In this document: piece after piece, positions 55,770-64,000 of the stretch
Position numbering within the stretch: position 1 is the first letter of the stretch
How the letters are laid out: each line of letters opens with the position of its first letter
Assembly: GCF_007992215.1 (NCBI RefSeq)
Contig: NZ_BJZV01000005.1
Span: 124,001 to 188,000, forward strand
Direction: 5' to 3'
DNA: 64,000 nt
Origin: Methylobacterium gnaphalii
GTDB taxonomy: Bacteria > Pseudomonadota > Alphaproteobacteria > Rhizobiales > Beijerinckiaceae
Notes under the pieces: generated by a model
Databases searched by the model: none
The model's input: the letters and a program-made list of their open reading frames with translations, nothing else
What the model was told of the DNA's origin: nothing
Position numbers and translations under genes: made by a program

Positions 55770-57080
55770 ATGGCGAGAGCCTGGCGCGTCGCATGCGGAG
55801 TCGGACTGGCCGGACTGGCACTCGCCTGTCTCGGCGCGGCCAGCGTCGTCCAGGCTCATCTGCGCAGCGGTCTCGAACCCTCCGAGACCGGCCTGTTCGG
55901 CATCTATGCGCGTGTCTCGCTCGAGCTCGCATCGCGCCTGGGCACCGACGGGCCCGCCGCCGAGACCCGCATCGTGCTCGGCCCCGGCGGACGGGACGTG
56001 CGGCTCTCCGGCGAGCTGACGGAGGGTGCGGGCGGCCGGCTCGAACGCCTCCTCGCCGAGAACCCGCGCGTGGTGCGCATCCACCTCACCAGCGAGGGCG
56101 GCCTCGTCGACGAGGGCGAGGCGATCGGGGCCGCGATCGCGCGGCATCGGCTCGACACCTACGTCCCGGATTACTGCGTCTCCGCCTGCACCCTCGCCTT
56201 CGTGCGCGGCGGCGAGCGGTACATCATGACGGCCTCGCGGCTCGGCTTCCACGCGCCCTACGAGGCCGGCCTGTTCGGGCAGGCGTTCCGGACGGACGGT
56301 GCGCCGGAACGCGCCGCCTATATCGCGGCCGGCGTCACGCCGGACTTCGCGCAGGCCGCCCTCGCCGTCGCCTCGCGGGACATGTGGTTTCCCGAGGCCG
56401 ACAGGCTGATCGCGGCCCGGGTCGCGACCCGGATCGTCGAGCCGTCGCACTTCCCCGACTCGACCCTCGACGATGGCGACGATCCAGGCCATGCCCGCGC
56501 CGCGGTGCTGCGCAACATCGAGCTGCTGCAGGCCTTCGAGGCGCGGGCCCCGGGAATCGTCGACGGCATCGCCGCCTGGTACCTCGACAGCTACCGCAGC
56601 AGCCGCTCCGAGGCCGAGGCCTTCGAGGGCCTGAAGCGGCTCGCCGCCCGTGCCGTCTCGCGCGCAATGCGCGGCGCCGAGGATCGATTCGTGGTCGCGT
56701 TCGGCCGCTACCTGTTGCAGGCCATGCAGGCGCCCGGCGCGAGCCCGGCGGCCTGCGCCGCCATCGGCGCCGAGGCCGATTCCGTCCTGGCCCAGCGGGC
56801 GGGGCGGCGGGAGGGTGCGGCCGACACCGCGCTCCGCACCCTGATCGTCAAGGTGATCGCGCACCGGGACAGCCCGCTGCCCGTGCCGGATGCCATGACG
56901 CTCGCCGACGATGCCCTGCGGCCGATGTCCACCCCGCCGGCCGGCGAGTGCGCGGGCCTGCGCTCGGCCTATACCGAGGCGCTGGCTCGGCCGAAGCGCG
57001 AGGCGGCTGCCGTCCTGCGCGGACTGATCCACCCGGCCGGCGCACCGCGGCCCTCCCTGGAAGCCTCGGCCGAGCCGTAG
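55770..57080 (+). CDS. Membrane-anchored ClpP-fold (COG3904-like) protein
   Basis: A 436-residue protein. An N-terminal hydrophobic segment (about residues 8-28) anchors it. The central domain resembles ClpP/crotonase-fold proteins of the COG3904 type: LTSEGGLVDEGEAIGAAI, then YCVSACTLAFVRGG, where Ser after Val is the likely nucleophile position, followed by GFHAPYEAG. The C-terminal 200 residues are helical and of unknown role. Proteolysis is inferred from fold only. GGGGCAGG is the ribosome binding site before ATG 55770. Confidence 0.75.
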   Translation: MARAWRVACGVGLAGLALACLGAASVVQAHLRSGLEPSETGLFGIYARVSLELASRLGTDGPAAETRIVLGPGGRDVRLSGELTEGAGGRLERLLAENPRVVRIHLTSEGGLVDEGEAIGAAIARHRLDTYVPDYCVSACTLAFVRGGERYIMTASRLGFHAPYEAGLFGQAFRTDGAPERAAYIAAGVTPDFAQAALAVASRDMWFPEADRLIAARVATRIVEPSHFPDSTLDDGDDPGHARAAVLRNIELLQAFEARAPGIVDGIAAWYLDSYRSSRSEAEAFEGLKRLAARAVSRAMRGAEDRFVVAFGRYLLQAMQAPGASPAACAAIGAEADSVLAQRAGRREGAADTALRTLIVKVIAHRDSPLPVPDAMTLADDALRPMSTPPAGECAGLRSAYTEALARPKREAAAVLRGLIHPAGAPRPSLEASAEP

Positions 57081-57089
57081 ACCGGGCTC

Positions 57090-58154
57090 TCAGCGGGAGC
57101 CTTCGTCCAGGAAAGCCTGGACGGTGCGGAACAGCTCGTGCCGGTTCTTCTCCATCAGGATCGTGTGGGTGCCCTCGGCGAGTTCGACGTAGCGCTTGGC
57201 AGGCGCGTTCACGAGGAGCGGGAAGAGGGCCTGGCGCAGGGTCGCCGGGCAGTCGCGGTCCCATTCCGCGCCAACCAGCAGCGTCGGGACCGTGATCTTC
57301 GCAGGATCGTAGACCGGCTTGTTCGAGGACCAGAACTCCCTCGCATCGGCGATGGTGCCGTTGGGCGCGCGCAGCACCGCCGGCTCTGCCTTCGCCCCGA
57401 CCGGATCGGTGGCGAAGGTGGCGTCGGCCCATTGCTCGAACCATCCCGCCGGGATCAGGCCGGCCACCTTGTCCTGCGGAACACCGGACAGCCAGCGCTC
57501 GCGCGCGGTCTGTCGCGTCACGGAGCGGTAGGCGCCGAGCGGTCCTGCTCCCGTCGTCATCAGGCCCGGCGAGGTGCGCAGCCATTGCGGCGCGTAGAGG
57601 ACGAGGCGCGAGACCTTGTCGGGGTGCTGCGTCGTGTAGCTCGCCATGATGGTCGTGCCCCACGACCATCCCATCAGATCGAGTTTCTCAAGGCCGCGGC
57701 GCTTGAGGATGGCGTCGACGGCGCTGCCGACATCCTTGACCGCGGTCTCGGTGCGCACGATAGGCCCGTTCGCCTCCGCGGGTTGCGACATCTCGGGAGG
57801 GCGCGTCGAGCGCCCGTAGCCGCGCAGGTCGACGAGATAGACGTCATAGCCCTGGCCCGCGATCTCCTCCATCCAGGAGCGGCCGTCGAGCGGCAGGTCG
57901 AAGGAGGTTTCGGCCGGATAGGTCGAGCCGTGGACGAAGAGCAGGGTGCGCTCCGGGCGGAAGGTGGACAGGCCCGCCGGGTGCTTGTTGCGGACATAGA
58001 GGCTGATGCCCTCGTCCGCGGCCGGGACCATCATCTCCTCCGTGACGATCTCCGAGGCGTCAGCCTGAGCGGCGGGGGCAGCCGTCGCCATGGCGAGCCA
58101 GACGCCGCTCGACGCGGCGGCAGCCGCAAGCATCCTCGACCAGCGTTTCAGCAT
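57090..58154 (-). CDS. Exported alpha/beta hydrolase
   Basis: A 354-residue alpha/beta hydrolase with a signal peptide ending APAA near residue 28. The oxyanion region LLFVHGSTYP, nucleophile elbow GWSWGT (Ser) and the late Asp and His (EWDRDCP, EGTHTIL) form the triad. Export suggests action on extracellular or periplasmic esters or amides. Start ATG 58154 gives the signal peptide. It is convergent with the ClpP-fold gene. Confidence 0.85.
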   Translation of the reverse strand: MLKRWSRMLAAAAASSGVWLAMATAAPAAQADASEIVTEEMMVPAADEGISLYVRNKHPAGLSTFRPERTLLFVHGSTYPAETSFDLPLDGRSWMEEIAGQGYDVYLVDLRGYGRSTRPPEMSQPAEANGPIVRTETAVKDVGSAVDAILKRRGLEKLDLMGWSWGTTIMASYTTQHPDKVSRLVLYAPQWLRTSPGLMTTGAGPLGAYRSVTRQTARERWLSGVPQDKVAGLIPAGWFEQWADATFATDPVGAKAEPAVLRAPNGTIADAREFWSSNKPVYDPAKITVPTLLVGAEWDRDCPATLRQALFPLLVNAPAKRYVELAEGTHTILMEKNRHELFRTVQAFLDEGSR

Positions 58155-58267
58155 GTGAACCTCCAGAGCCGGCCCTCTGATCGGGGCCTGGCATCGGCTC
58201 AGCTCTACCGCCGAGCCGGTTCTGCCGGTAGCCCGATGGGGCTCAACTCTCCGTGCGGAAACCGGTG

Positions 58268-58840
58268 TCAGTGCCGGACATCGCCGGCCGCCTCTCCGAA
58301 GCGGCGGGCCAGCTCGAACCCGATCTCCACCGCCAGCCGATCGACGAGATGCGCCAGCGACGGGTTGTCCAGCGGCGGGACCAGGCCCTTCATGGCGATG
58401 ACGTGCTCGGCGAGCTGGTTGGCCTGCCACTGCGCCCCGCGGCCCGGGCCGCCCCGGCCGAGCCGGCCCTCGGTGAGATCGAAGGCGAGGCCGCAGGTTC
58501 GCACGGCGCCATCCGATCCGCCGAGATCCGTCCGGCCCATCAGCCGCAGCCAGCGGGCTCCGCCCCGCGTGCGGAACTCCGCCTCGAACGGGCCGCCGGT
58601 GTCCCGCGCGGCCAGGAAGAGGCTCTCGATGCGCAGGCTGTGCTCGGGATGGATCGCCGCGATCAGCCGCGCCAACGGCACGCCGGCGCTCTCGCGCGCC
58701 GTGAGGCCGAGCGCATCGCCGAGCGGGCGCGCGAGGCCGAACCGGTCGGCGGCGACGTCGTGCGTCCAGGCGCCGAGACAGGCCGACCCGTCGAGGGCAT
58801 CCTCGAAATCCAGGCCGGGAAAGGGATGGACGGGCGGCAT
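58268..58840 (-). CDS. PAS-fold single-domain protein
   Basis: A 190-residue soluble protein whose central part (FAARDTGGPFEAEFRTRGGARWLRLMGRTDL region) reads as a PAS domain: the EFRTRGGARWLRL block is like the last PAS beta strands. There is no output domain, so it may act through partners. N-terminal and C-terminal tails are helical. The start ATG 58840 is preferred over earlier starts that lie in AT-rich intergenic DNA. Confidence 0.65.
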   Translation of the reverse strand: MPPVHPFPGLDFEDALDGSACLGAWTHDVAADRFGLARPLGDALGLTARESAGVPLARLIAAIHPEHSLRIESLFLAARDTGGPFEAEFRTRGGARWLRLMGRTDLGGSDGAVRTCGLAFDLTEGRLGRGGPGRGAQWQANQLAEHVIAMKGLVPPLDNPSLAHLVDRLAVEIGFELARRFGEAAGDVRH

Positions 58841-58889
58841 GCGGGGATGCACTCCGGCACGGCACGGGGAGGGGTCGGGCCACGACGCC

Positions 58890-58912
58890 AAAATAAACTT
58901 CAGATTTATTTT
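58890..58912. repeat. AT-rich inverted repeat upstream of the PAS gene
   Basis: AAAATAAA and TTTATTTT flank CTTCAGA. This is far more AT-rich than its surroundings and lies about 50 bases upstream of the PAS start on the minus strand, so it may be an operator. Confidence 0.45.
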
Positions 58913-59123
58913 ATGTGCTGCGTGAGCCTGCGGACACCCTAGGCTGCGATCGGATTGCCTGTAAAGATCGCTCTTAGCTGGCACGATCCAGGTCGTTGCC
59001 GGTGCCAAAGACAAAAACAAACCACAAGTTTATCCTCCTGCCTGCGTTGCGGTTCGAACGGGCAAAAGGAGGCCGGGCGGGTCACAGGATGCCAGGATCG
59101 CGTCATCCCCCGATCCGGTGCTC

Positions 59124-59138
59124 TTAACCGTCGGTTAA
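59124..59138. promoter_or_regulatory. Perfect palindrome upstream of parA
   Basis: TTAACCGTCGGTTAA is a perfect 15-bp palindrome (7+1+7). It is next to the alternative ParA start ATG 59141 and upstream of the preferred start. It is a good candidate operator for the ParA/RHH pair. It does not resemble the chromosomal parS consensus. Confidence 0.5.
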
Positions 59139-59169
59139 CCATGATCGGCGACACCAGGAACCAGGGAAT

Positions 59170-59189
59170 CGGGGATCAAGGCATCCCCG
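59170..59189 (+). other. GC hairpin in the parA leader
   Basis: CGGGGAT and ATCCCCG form a perfect 7-bp stem around CAAGGC, between the two candidate parA starts. Could act as leader structure. Confidence 0.35.
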
Positions 59190-59272
59190 GATCACAGGAC
59201 GCCGTGACGGGCTCGAAGCGATCGACGGGAGATCGCGACGGCAGGCCGGCAGGCTCGAAGGGTTTCACGCGG

Positions 59273-59929
59273 ATGAAGGCCATCACGTTCGTCACGCAAA
59301 AGGGAGGCAGCGGCAAGAGCACGCTCTGCATCTCGCTCGCCGTCGCAGCGCAGGAAGCCGGCAAGACGGTCTGCATCCTCGAGATGGACCGCCAGGCCAC
59401 CGTCTCCGACTGGCTCGACCACCGCACCGCCGACGGTCCGGAGGTCGCCCAGATCGACGCGACGCAGATCGAGGCCGTGATGGAACGCCTGCACGAGTCG
59501 GCCTACGACTACGTCTTCATCGACACGCCCGGCGTCGATTCCGCCGGCACGCTCTCGGCGATCCGCGCTGCCGATCTCTGCATCATCCCGTGCCGTCCGA
59601 CGCCGGCCGACCTGCGCGCCTTCAAGCCGACACTCGCCGCGATCTACCGGCTCGAGAAGAAGTTCGCCTTCGTGCTGAACCAGACGCCGCCGCGCTCCTA
59701 CCGCATCCGCGACGCGGCCGACGGCCTTGCCGTGCTCGGCATCCTGCCCGACGTGAACATCGTCGCGCGCACCGACCACCAGGATGCCATCGGCGTCGGC
59801 CAGGGCGTCACCGAGTTCAATCCGAAGGGCCAGGCCGCCGGCGAGATCCGCCGCCTCTGGTCCTGGATCGAGCGCCGCATGCAGCAGGGCCGAGGGGCCG
59901 GGGCAGGCAAGCATGTCAAGGCCGCCTAA
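59273..59929 (+). CDS. ParA-family ATPase
   Basis: A 218-residue ParA/MinD-type ATPase. The deviant Walker A KGGSGKST is at residues 10-17, FIDTPGVDS is the Walker B-like motif, and VLNQTPP the late motif. It lacks the N-terminal DNA-binding extension of plasmid P1 ParA, so it is of the small type. Start 59273 is the family start; 59141 would add 44 residues. It overlaps the next gene by 17 bases. Confidence 0.88.
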   Translation: MKAITFVTQKGGSGKSTLCISLAVAAQEAGKTVCILEMDRQATVSDWLDHRTADGPEVAQIDATQIEAVMERLHESAYDYVFIDTPGVDSAGTLSAIRAADLCIIPCRPTPADLRAFKPTLAAIYRLEKKFAFVLNQTPPRSYRIRDAADGLAVLGILPDVNIVARTDHQDAIGVGQGVTEFNPKGQAAGEIRRLWSWIERRMQQGRGAGAGKHVKAA

Positions 59930-60218
59930 GCTCGACCTCGCCGCGATCGTCGCCGCCGCGACGCCGCCGACCCGCAAGAGCGCCGACATCGTCCAGCTCG
60001 ATGTCCCCGCGCCTCGCCCGAAGCCGACCGCGACCCTCAAGGAACGCGCCCGTCAGATGTCGGTCTATCTGGAGCCGCCGGTCTACGACCAGCTCCGCGA
60101 TCTGGCCCATACCGAGCGCACCAAGATGCACGCGCTGATGCTCGAGGCGCTCGATCTGCTGTTCAAGCAGCGCGGCGCCCGCTCCATCGAGCAGATCAAC
60201 GAGGCCGAGAGCCGCTGA
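59913..60218 (+). CDS. Ribbon-helix-helix-type partner of ParA
   Basis: A 101-residue protein. The C-terminal half (QMSVYLEPPVYDQLRDLAHTERTKMHALMLEALDLLF) reads as a ribbon-helix-helix DNA-binding domain: one strand then two helices. The N-terminal half is Pro/Lys-rich and probably disordered, a common place for ParA contact. It overlaps parA by 17 bases, so both are translated together. It is likely the DNA-binding partner. Confidence 0.72.
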   Translation: MSRPPKLDLAAIVAAATPPTRKSADIVQLDVPAPRPKPTATLKERARQMSVYLEPPVYDQLRDLAHTERTKMHALMLEALDLLFKQRGARSIEQINEAESR

Positions 60219-60562
60219 GCTCTCGACATTTTTATCAGTTTTCTCATGGAGTTGAACGCAGCTGCTCACGCTCTGCGCGAGATCCCTGCTGGTGTCCTTG
60301 CCTTGAAGAAAGCGGGACGCGGGTTTTTTCGTTTCTGAACCTTGGCTTAGCGGCCAAGCTTCATCCGCAAGTTCAACAGCCGGGCCTCGAAACCGTCCGA
60401 GGCGGCGCCGTCGTTCAGCGTTCATTTACGCCGTGCGGACAATCCTCGCGATCGAGACGGGGCAGCATCCCCGATCGTTGCGAGATGTTGAGCGAGCGGC
60501 CGCGCCTTTCCGCGTTCCTGGAGGGCATCGAGCGGTCGCCCATTGAGCCGGGCGAGTTGCGT
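60219..60562. other. Intergenic region (344 bases)
   Basis: Between the RHH gene and the RlpA lipoprotein gene. CTTGGC-TTAGCG-GCCAAG at 60341-60358 forms a short hairpin. A 30-codon frame at 60246 lacks a ribosome binding site. Nothing else is recognisable. Confidence 0.5.
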
Positions 60563-61933
60563 ATGGCGCGGATCACGACGGCCGGATCGAATCCGGCTCT
60601 GGGCGCAATGCCGCGCGCCTGGCCGGTATGGCGCCTGATCGGCGTCTGCGCCGTGGCGCTCACCACCGCCAACTGCGCCGGCAACAACACTCAGAAATTC
60701 GCGGGCGGCAGCTCGGGCAGCGACATCGACCCGAAATACGGCGTGCGCGCCTCCAAGCGCCTCTACAACGAGGGCGACGTGATCCCGAAGGGCGGCGGAC
60801 GCCGGTTCTCGGGCAAGCCCTACGTCGTGGCCGGCAAGACCTATGTGCCGCGCGACGATGCGCGGGGCTATGTCCGCGAGGGCCTGGCCTCCTGGTACGG
60901 CTCGGCCTTCCACGGCCGCATGACCGCCAATGGCGAGATCTTTGACCGCCACTCCATCGCAGCGGCGCATCCGACGCTGCCGCTGCCAAGCTATGCCCGC
61001 GTCACCAACCTCTCGAACGGCTACTCGATGGTGGTGCGCGTCAACGACCGCGGCCCCTATCATGCCGGCCGCGTGATGGATCTCTCGGAGGAGGCGGCCC
61101 GCGCCCTCGACTTCCATCGCAAGGGCACCGAGCACGTCCGCGTCGAGTATATCGGCAAGGCCTCGGTGGCCGGCAGCGACGATCGCAAGCTGCTCGCCAG
61201 CCTGCGCACCGACGGGCGCCCGGCCCCGATCGGCTCGGGCTCGCCGGTGATGGTGGCCGATCTCGGCCCCGACCGCGAGGAGCCCGTCCACGAGCGCTTC
61301 TCGCGAACCACGCGCCCGACGCTCGCCTACAAGCCGGCCGAGGAGGATGCGCCCGAGCCCGCGCCGCGTCCGCAGCGCGCCGCACCGATCGTCCTGGCGA
61401 GCGCGGCCAGCGTGGCCGTGCCGGCCGCCGTTCAGCCGACCGCCGCCCGCGGCGCGGCGTTCAAGCCGATGCCGGTTGCCGGCCTCAACCCCGGCGCCCA
61501 TGCTGCGCCGGCGGGTCGCCTGGCCTCTGCAGCGGAACCCGCCCACGGCCGTGCCCCGCTCAGCCTCGCTCCGCCCCCGCTCCGCCTCGCCGGTGCGATG
61601 CGCGAGCCGCCGGCCGCGCCCTCCGCCCGCGAGACCGGCAGCCGCGCCGCCCATGCCGCGCTCGCGGCAGGCGCGCCGAAATTCGGCCAGGCCAAATTCG
61701 CCGAGGCCAAGGTCACGCAGGCGAAGTTCGCGCCGCCCGCTCTGCCTGCCACCAAGTTGCACGTCGCCCAGGCCGCGATGCCCAAGACCGGGCCTTCGCC
61801 CAAGACAGGCCCTGCCCCTCGCACCGCCATGCCGGCGGACGCGAAGAACGCGATGGCGCGCCTGGTGGCGTCGAGCACGAAGCCGGCCGCGCCGGGCCCC
61901 GGTCGCCGGTCCCACCTCGCCGGCGTATACTGA
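60563..61933 (+). CDS. rlpA: RlpA-family lipoprotein
   Basis: A 456-residue lipoprotein with lipobox TTANC (Cys38) followed by a linker and the double-psi beta-barrel domain of RlpA (GLASWYGSAFHGRMTANGE, and DRGPYHAGRVMDLS; catalytic Glu/Asp and His are within). RlpA acts as a septal lytic transglycosylase on denuded glycan. There is no C-terminal SPOR domain; instead a long Ala/Pro-rich tail with short KFAEAK-like repeats. ATG 60563 is preferred. Alternative starts are 60485 and 60608. Confidence 0.87.
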   Translation: MARITTAGSNPALGAMPRAWPVWRLIGVCAVALTTANCAGNNTQKFAGGSSGSDIDPKYGVRASKRLYNEGDVIPKGGGRRFSGKPYVVAGKTYVPRDDARGYVREGLASWYGSAFHGRMTANGEIFDRHSIAAAHPTLPLPSYARVTNLSNGYSMVVRVNDRGPYHAGRVMDLSEEAARALDFHRKGTEHVRVEYIGKASVAGSDDRKLLASLRTDGRPAPIGSGSPVMVADLGPDREEPVHERFSRTTRPTLAYKPAEEDAPEPAPRPQRAAPIVLASAASVAVPAAVQPTAARGAAFKPMPVAGLNPGAHAAPAGRLASAAEPAHGRAPLSLAPPPLRLAGAMREPPAAPSARETGSRAAHAALAAGAPKFGQAKFAEAKVTQAKFAPPALPATKLHVAQAAMPKTGPSPKTGPAPRTAMPADAKNAMARLVASSTKPAAPGPGRRSHLAGVY

Positions 61934-62083
61934 TCCGCCCGAGAGCCGCCGAGGTTGCGCTGTCGATAAGTGCGGCATCGGCGCGCGTATGCCGCCCTGC
62001 GCCCATCGAGACATTTGCCGGAAACATTGCCGTCGTCCTAGATCAGACTTCTCGACGAGGTCGTGAAGGCGAGGGCAGGGCGT

Positions 62084-64000
62084 ATGGGGCTCGTCCAGTA
62101 CGCGCTGAAATTCCGCATCACGACCTACGTGCTCGCCGTGCTGATGATGCTCGGCGGCGCCGGCGCCGCCATCGTCACCCCGAAGGACGTGCTGCCGGTC
62201 GTCGACATCCCGGTCGTCGTCGTGGTCTGGACCTATACGGGCCTGTCCGCTCCCGAGATGGAAAAGCGGATCACGACCTATTCCGAATTCGGAATCTCCA
62301 ACAACGTCAACAGCATCACCCGCATGGAGTCGACGACGCTCCAGGGCACGGCGGTCTTGAAGATCTATTTCGACCCCTCCGTCAGCATCGACCTCGCCAT
62401 CGCCCAGGTGGTCTCGTCGACGAACTCGATCCGCGCCCTGATGCCGCCGGGCGTGCAGCCGCCGGTGATCGTGCGGTTCTCGGCCTCCTCGGTGCCGGTG
62501 ATCCAGCTCGCGCTGACCTCGACCAAGGACGCGCTCACCAAGGTCTACGACTACGCCCAGTACCGCATCCGCCAGCGCCTGACCCAGGTGCCGGGCTCGA
62601 CGCTGCCCTCGCCCTTCGGCGGCGCGCCGCGCCAGGTCATGGTCGATCTCGACCTGCGCGCGCTCCAGGCCCTGGGCATCACGCCCCTGGAGGTCACCAA
62701 CGCCATCGGCGCGGGCAACCTGACCATTCCCTCGGGCCTGGCCAAGCTCGGCGAACAGCAATACCCGGTCCAGCTCAACGCCACGCCCGACACCATCGCG
62801 GAGCTCAACGAGATCCCGATCAAGGTGGTGGCCGGCCAGCCGGTTCTGGTGCGCGACGTAGCGCATGTGCGCGATGGCGGCCCGCCGCAGGTCAACGTCG
62901 TGCGCGCGGACGGCGCGCCCTCGGTGCTGATGAAGGTCCTCAAGAACGGCACCGCCTCGACGCTGGACGTCGTCAACAACCTCAAGAAGGCGATGCCGGA
63001 TATCCGTGCCGCCGCGCCCGAGGGCATGAGCGTCAAGACGCTGTTCGATCAGTCGGTCTTCGTCTCGGGCGCGATTCGCGGCGTGCTGGAGGAGGCGCTG
63101 ATCGCCTCCTGCCTCACCGGCGTGACGATCCTGCTCTTCCTCGGCTCATGGCGCTCGACGCTGATCGTGCTGATCTCGATCCCCTTGTGCATCCTTACCT
63201 CGCTCGCGGTGCTCGCCGCGCTCGGCCAGACCATCAACGTGATGACGCTCGGCGGCCTCGCGCTCGCCGTCGGCATCCTGGTCGACGACAGCACGGTCGC
63301 GATCGAGAACACCTATCGGCTCTTCGAAGAAGGCAGGCCGTTCCGCGAGAGCGTGGTCCACGGAGCCGCCGGCATCGCCAAGCCGGCCCTGATCTCGACG
63401 CTGTCGATCTGCGCCGCCTTCGTCTCGGTCTTCGCGCTCACCGACATCCCGAAGTACCTGTTCACGCCGCAGGCGATGGCCGTCGTCTTCGCGATGCTGA
63501 CCTCGTACCTCCTGTCGCGCACGCTGGTGCCGCTGCTGATCGACGTTCTTGTCGCGCGTGAATACGCGGAACATCACGGCGATGCGCACGATCAGCCCGG
63601 GAGCGGACGCCTGCGCCGCGCCCTCTCAGCGCCGATGAAGCCGGTGTTTCGCCTCGCCGGCGCCTTCCGCCGCGGCTTCGAGACTCGCTTCGCACGCTTC
63701 CACCGCAGCTATGTCGGGCTGCTGCACGCTGTGCTGGCCCGACGCGTCACAACGCTCACGGTCGTCGCCCTGATCTTCGCCGGGACCGGCGGCCTCTTCC
63801 TGTTCGTCGGGCAGGATTACTTCCCACAGGTCGAGTCGAGCCAGATCACGCTGCACCTGCGCAGTCGCACCGGCATGCGCATCGAGACCGCCGAACAAGT
63901 CTTCGGCAGTGTCGAGAAGACGGTAAGGGACGTGATCCCGCCGGACGAGATCGAGCTGGTGCTCAACAACATCGGCCTCCCCTCGAACAACTACAATTTC
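62084..64000 (+). CDS. RND-family efflux permease, N-terminal part (3' end outside window)
   Basis: The first 639 codons of an AcrB-type RND transporter of the HAE family. TM1 is near residues 12-30 and the first periplasmic porter domain follows. Further TM segments begin near residue 345, and the motif VGILVDDSTVAIEN matches RND motif A, carrying the Asp residues of proton relay. Start is ATG 62084, with AGGGCAGGG upstream; GTG 62063 is an alternative. The frame is open to the window end. Confidence 0.9.
   Translation, partial: MGLVQYALKFRITTYVLAVLMMLGGAGAAIVTPKDVLPVVDIPVVVVVWTYTGLSAPEMEKRITTYSEFGISNNVNSITRMESTTLQGTAVLKIYFDPSVSIDLAIAQVVSSTNSIRALMPPGVQPPVIVRFSASSVPVIQLALTSTKDALTKVYDYAQYRIRQRLTQVPGSTLPSPFGGAPRQVMVDLDLRALQALGITPLEVTNAIGAGNLTIPSGLAKLGEQQYPVQLNATPDTIAELNEIPIKVVAGQPVLVRDVAHVRDGGPPQVNVVRADGAPSVLMKVLKNGTASTLDVVNNLKKAMPDIRAAAPEGMSVKTLFDQSVFVSGAIRGVLEEALIASCLTGVTILLFLGSWRSTLIVLISIPLCILTSLAVLAALGQTINVMTLGGLALAVGILVDDSTVAIENTYRLFEEGRPFRESVVHGAAGIAKPALISTLSICAAFVSVFALTDIPKYLFTPQAMAVVFAMLTSYLLSRTLVPLLIDVLVAREYAEHHGDAHDQPGSGRLRRALSAPMKPVFRLAGAFRRGFETRFARFHRSYVGLLHAVLARRVTTLTVVALIFAGTGGLFLFVGQDYFPQVESSQITLHLRSRTGMRIETAEQVFGSVEKTVRDVIPPDEIELVLNNIGLPSNNYNF

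Larger units (their letters stand above)
58841..59272. other. Intergenic region (432 bases) with AT-rich and palindromic sites
   Basis: The gap between the divergent PAS gene and parA. It contains an AT-rich inverted repeat (58890-58912), a perfect 15-bp palindrome (59124-59138) and a GC hairpin (59170-59189). No convincing gene is seen; an alternative parA start at 59141 falls within it. Confidence 0.6.

Noticed and set aside
59141..59272. ParA start at 59141.
   Set aside because: The 44 extra residues are Gly/Asp-rich, contain a GC hairpin and lie before the family start; kept only as an alternative.
60246..60338. A 30-codon frame after the RHH gene.
   Set aside because: No ribosome binding site, and no signal or membrane character.

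Overview
The window reads as chromosomal DNA of a pink-pigmented alphaproteobacterium, most likely Methylobacterium/Methylorubrum. Support: high G+C; class I (not class II) lysyl-tRNA synthetase; a two-part propionyl-CoA carboxylase biotin subunit and a MaoC-type (R)-hydratase of the ethylmalonyl-CoA type (croR) beside a carotenoid locus; many small exported proteins typical of Rhizobiales; an EcfG-type stress promoter; and intergenic palindromic repeats of the kind seen in Methylobacterium. Genus is inferred from recall, not from a search. About 66 protein genes are supported. No rRNA, tRNA, CRISPR array, insertion sequence or prophage was seen.

Layout. 1-9.5 kb: housekeeping genes lysK (partial), an SDR oxidoreductase, prfB with an intact +1 programmed frameshift, tyrS, anmK, an LprI-type secreted protein, aroC and ribBA with a degenerate cyclohydrolase half. 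9.5-20 kb: HAD phosphatase, histone-deacetylase-like amidohydrolase, L,D-transpeptidase, pccA, small genes (GGCT, acyP, DUF599, DUF3253), HdeD under an EcfG promoter, a BCS1-like AAA ATPase and a YdcF protein. 20-23.5 kb: the EF-P module, with efp divergent from an overlapping epmA-epmB-GST operon. 23.5-33 kb: acyltransferase-like membrane protein, a double cold-shock protein, DUF192, a Crp/HWE-kinase pair, a nucleotide-translocase-like transporter, an exported reductase pair and a two-domain glycosyltransferase. 33-42 kb: esterase, selO without a standard start codon, a divergent lpxC, a CitE-like gene carrying an in-frame palindromic repeat, an SLT transglycosylase/DUF2336 pair, nadK and cutA.

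42-52 kb holds the most coherent biosynthetic locus. Minus-strand genes encode two CrtI/CrtN-type desaturases, a CrtQ-type glycosyltransferase and a PlsC-type acyltransferase, which together match a staphyloxanthin-like glycosylated and acylated C30 carotenoid pathway. An ABC-2 exporter and a DUF2141 secreted protein are translationally coupled into the same run. croR and a SpoU methyltransferase follow.

52-64 kb: small exported proteins including a 29-residue membrane peptide with a very strong ribosome binding site, a CDF-like transporter with a phosphoesterase, cobF with a terminator, a ClpP-fold membrane protein, an exported alpha/beta hydrolase, a PAS protein, a ParA/ribbon-helix-helix pair preceded by a perfect 15-bp palindrome, an RlpA lipoprotein, and the start of an RND efflux pump running off the end.

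I found no clear defence island or other plainly new system. The best leads are the exporter/DUF2141 embedded in the carotenoid operon, the repeat inserted in frame in a CitE-like gene, a related repeat that supplies a transporter's start codon, the divergent LpxC paralogue, and the ParA/RHH pair.
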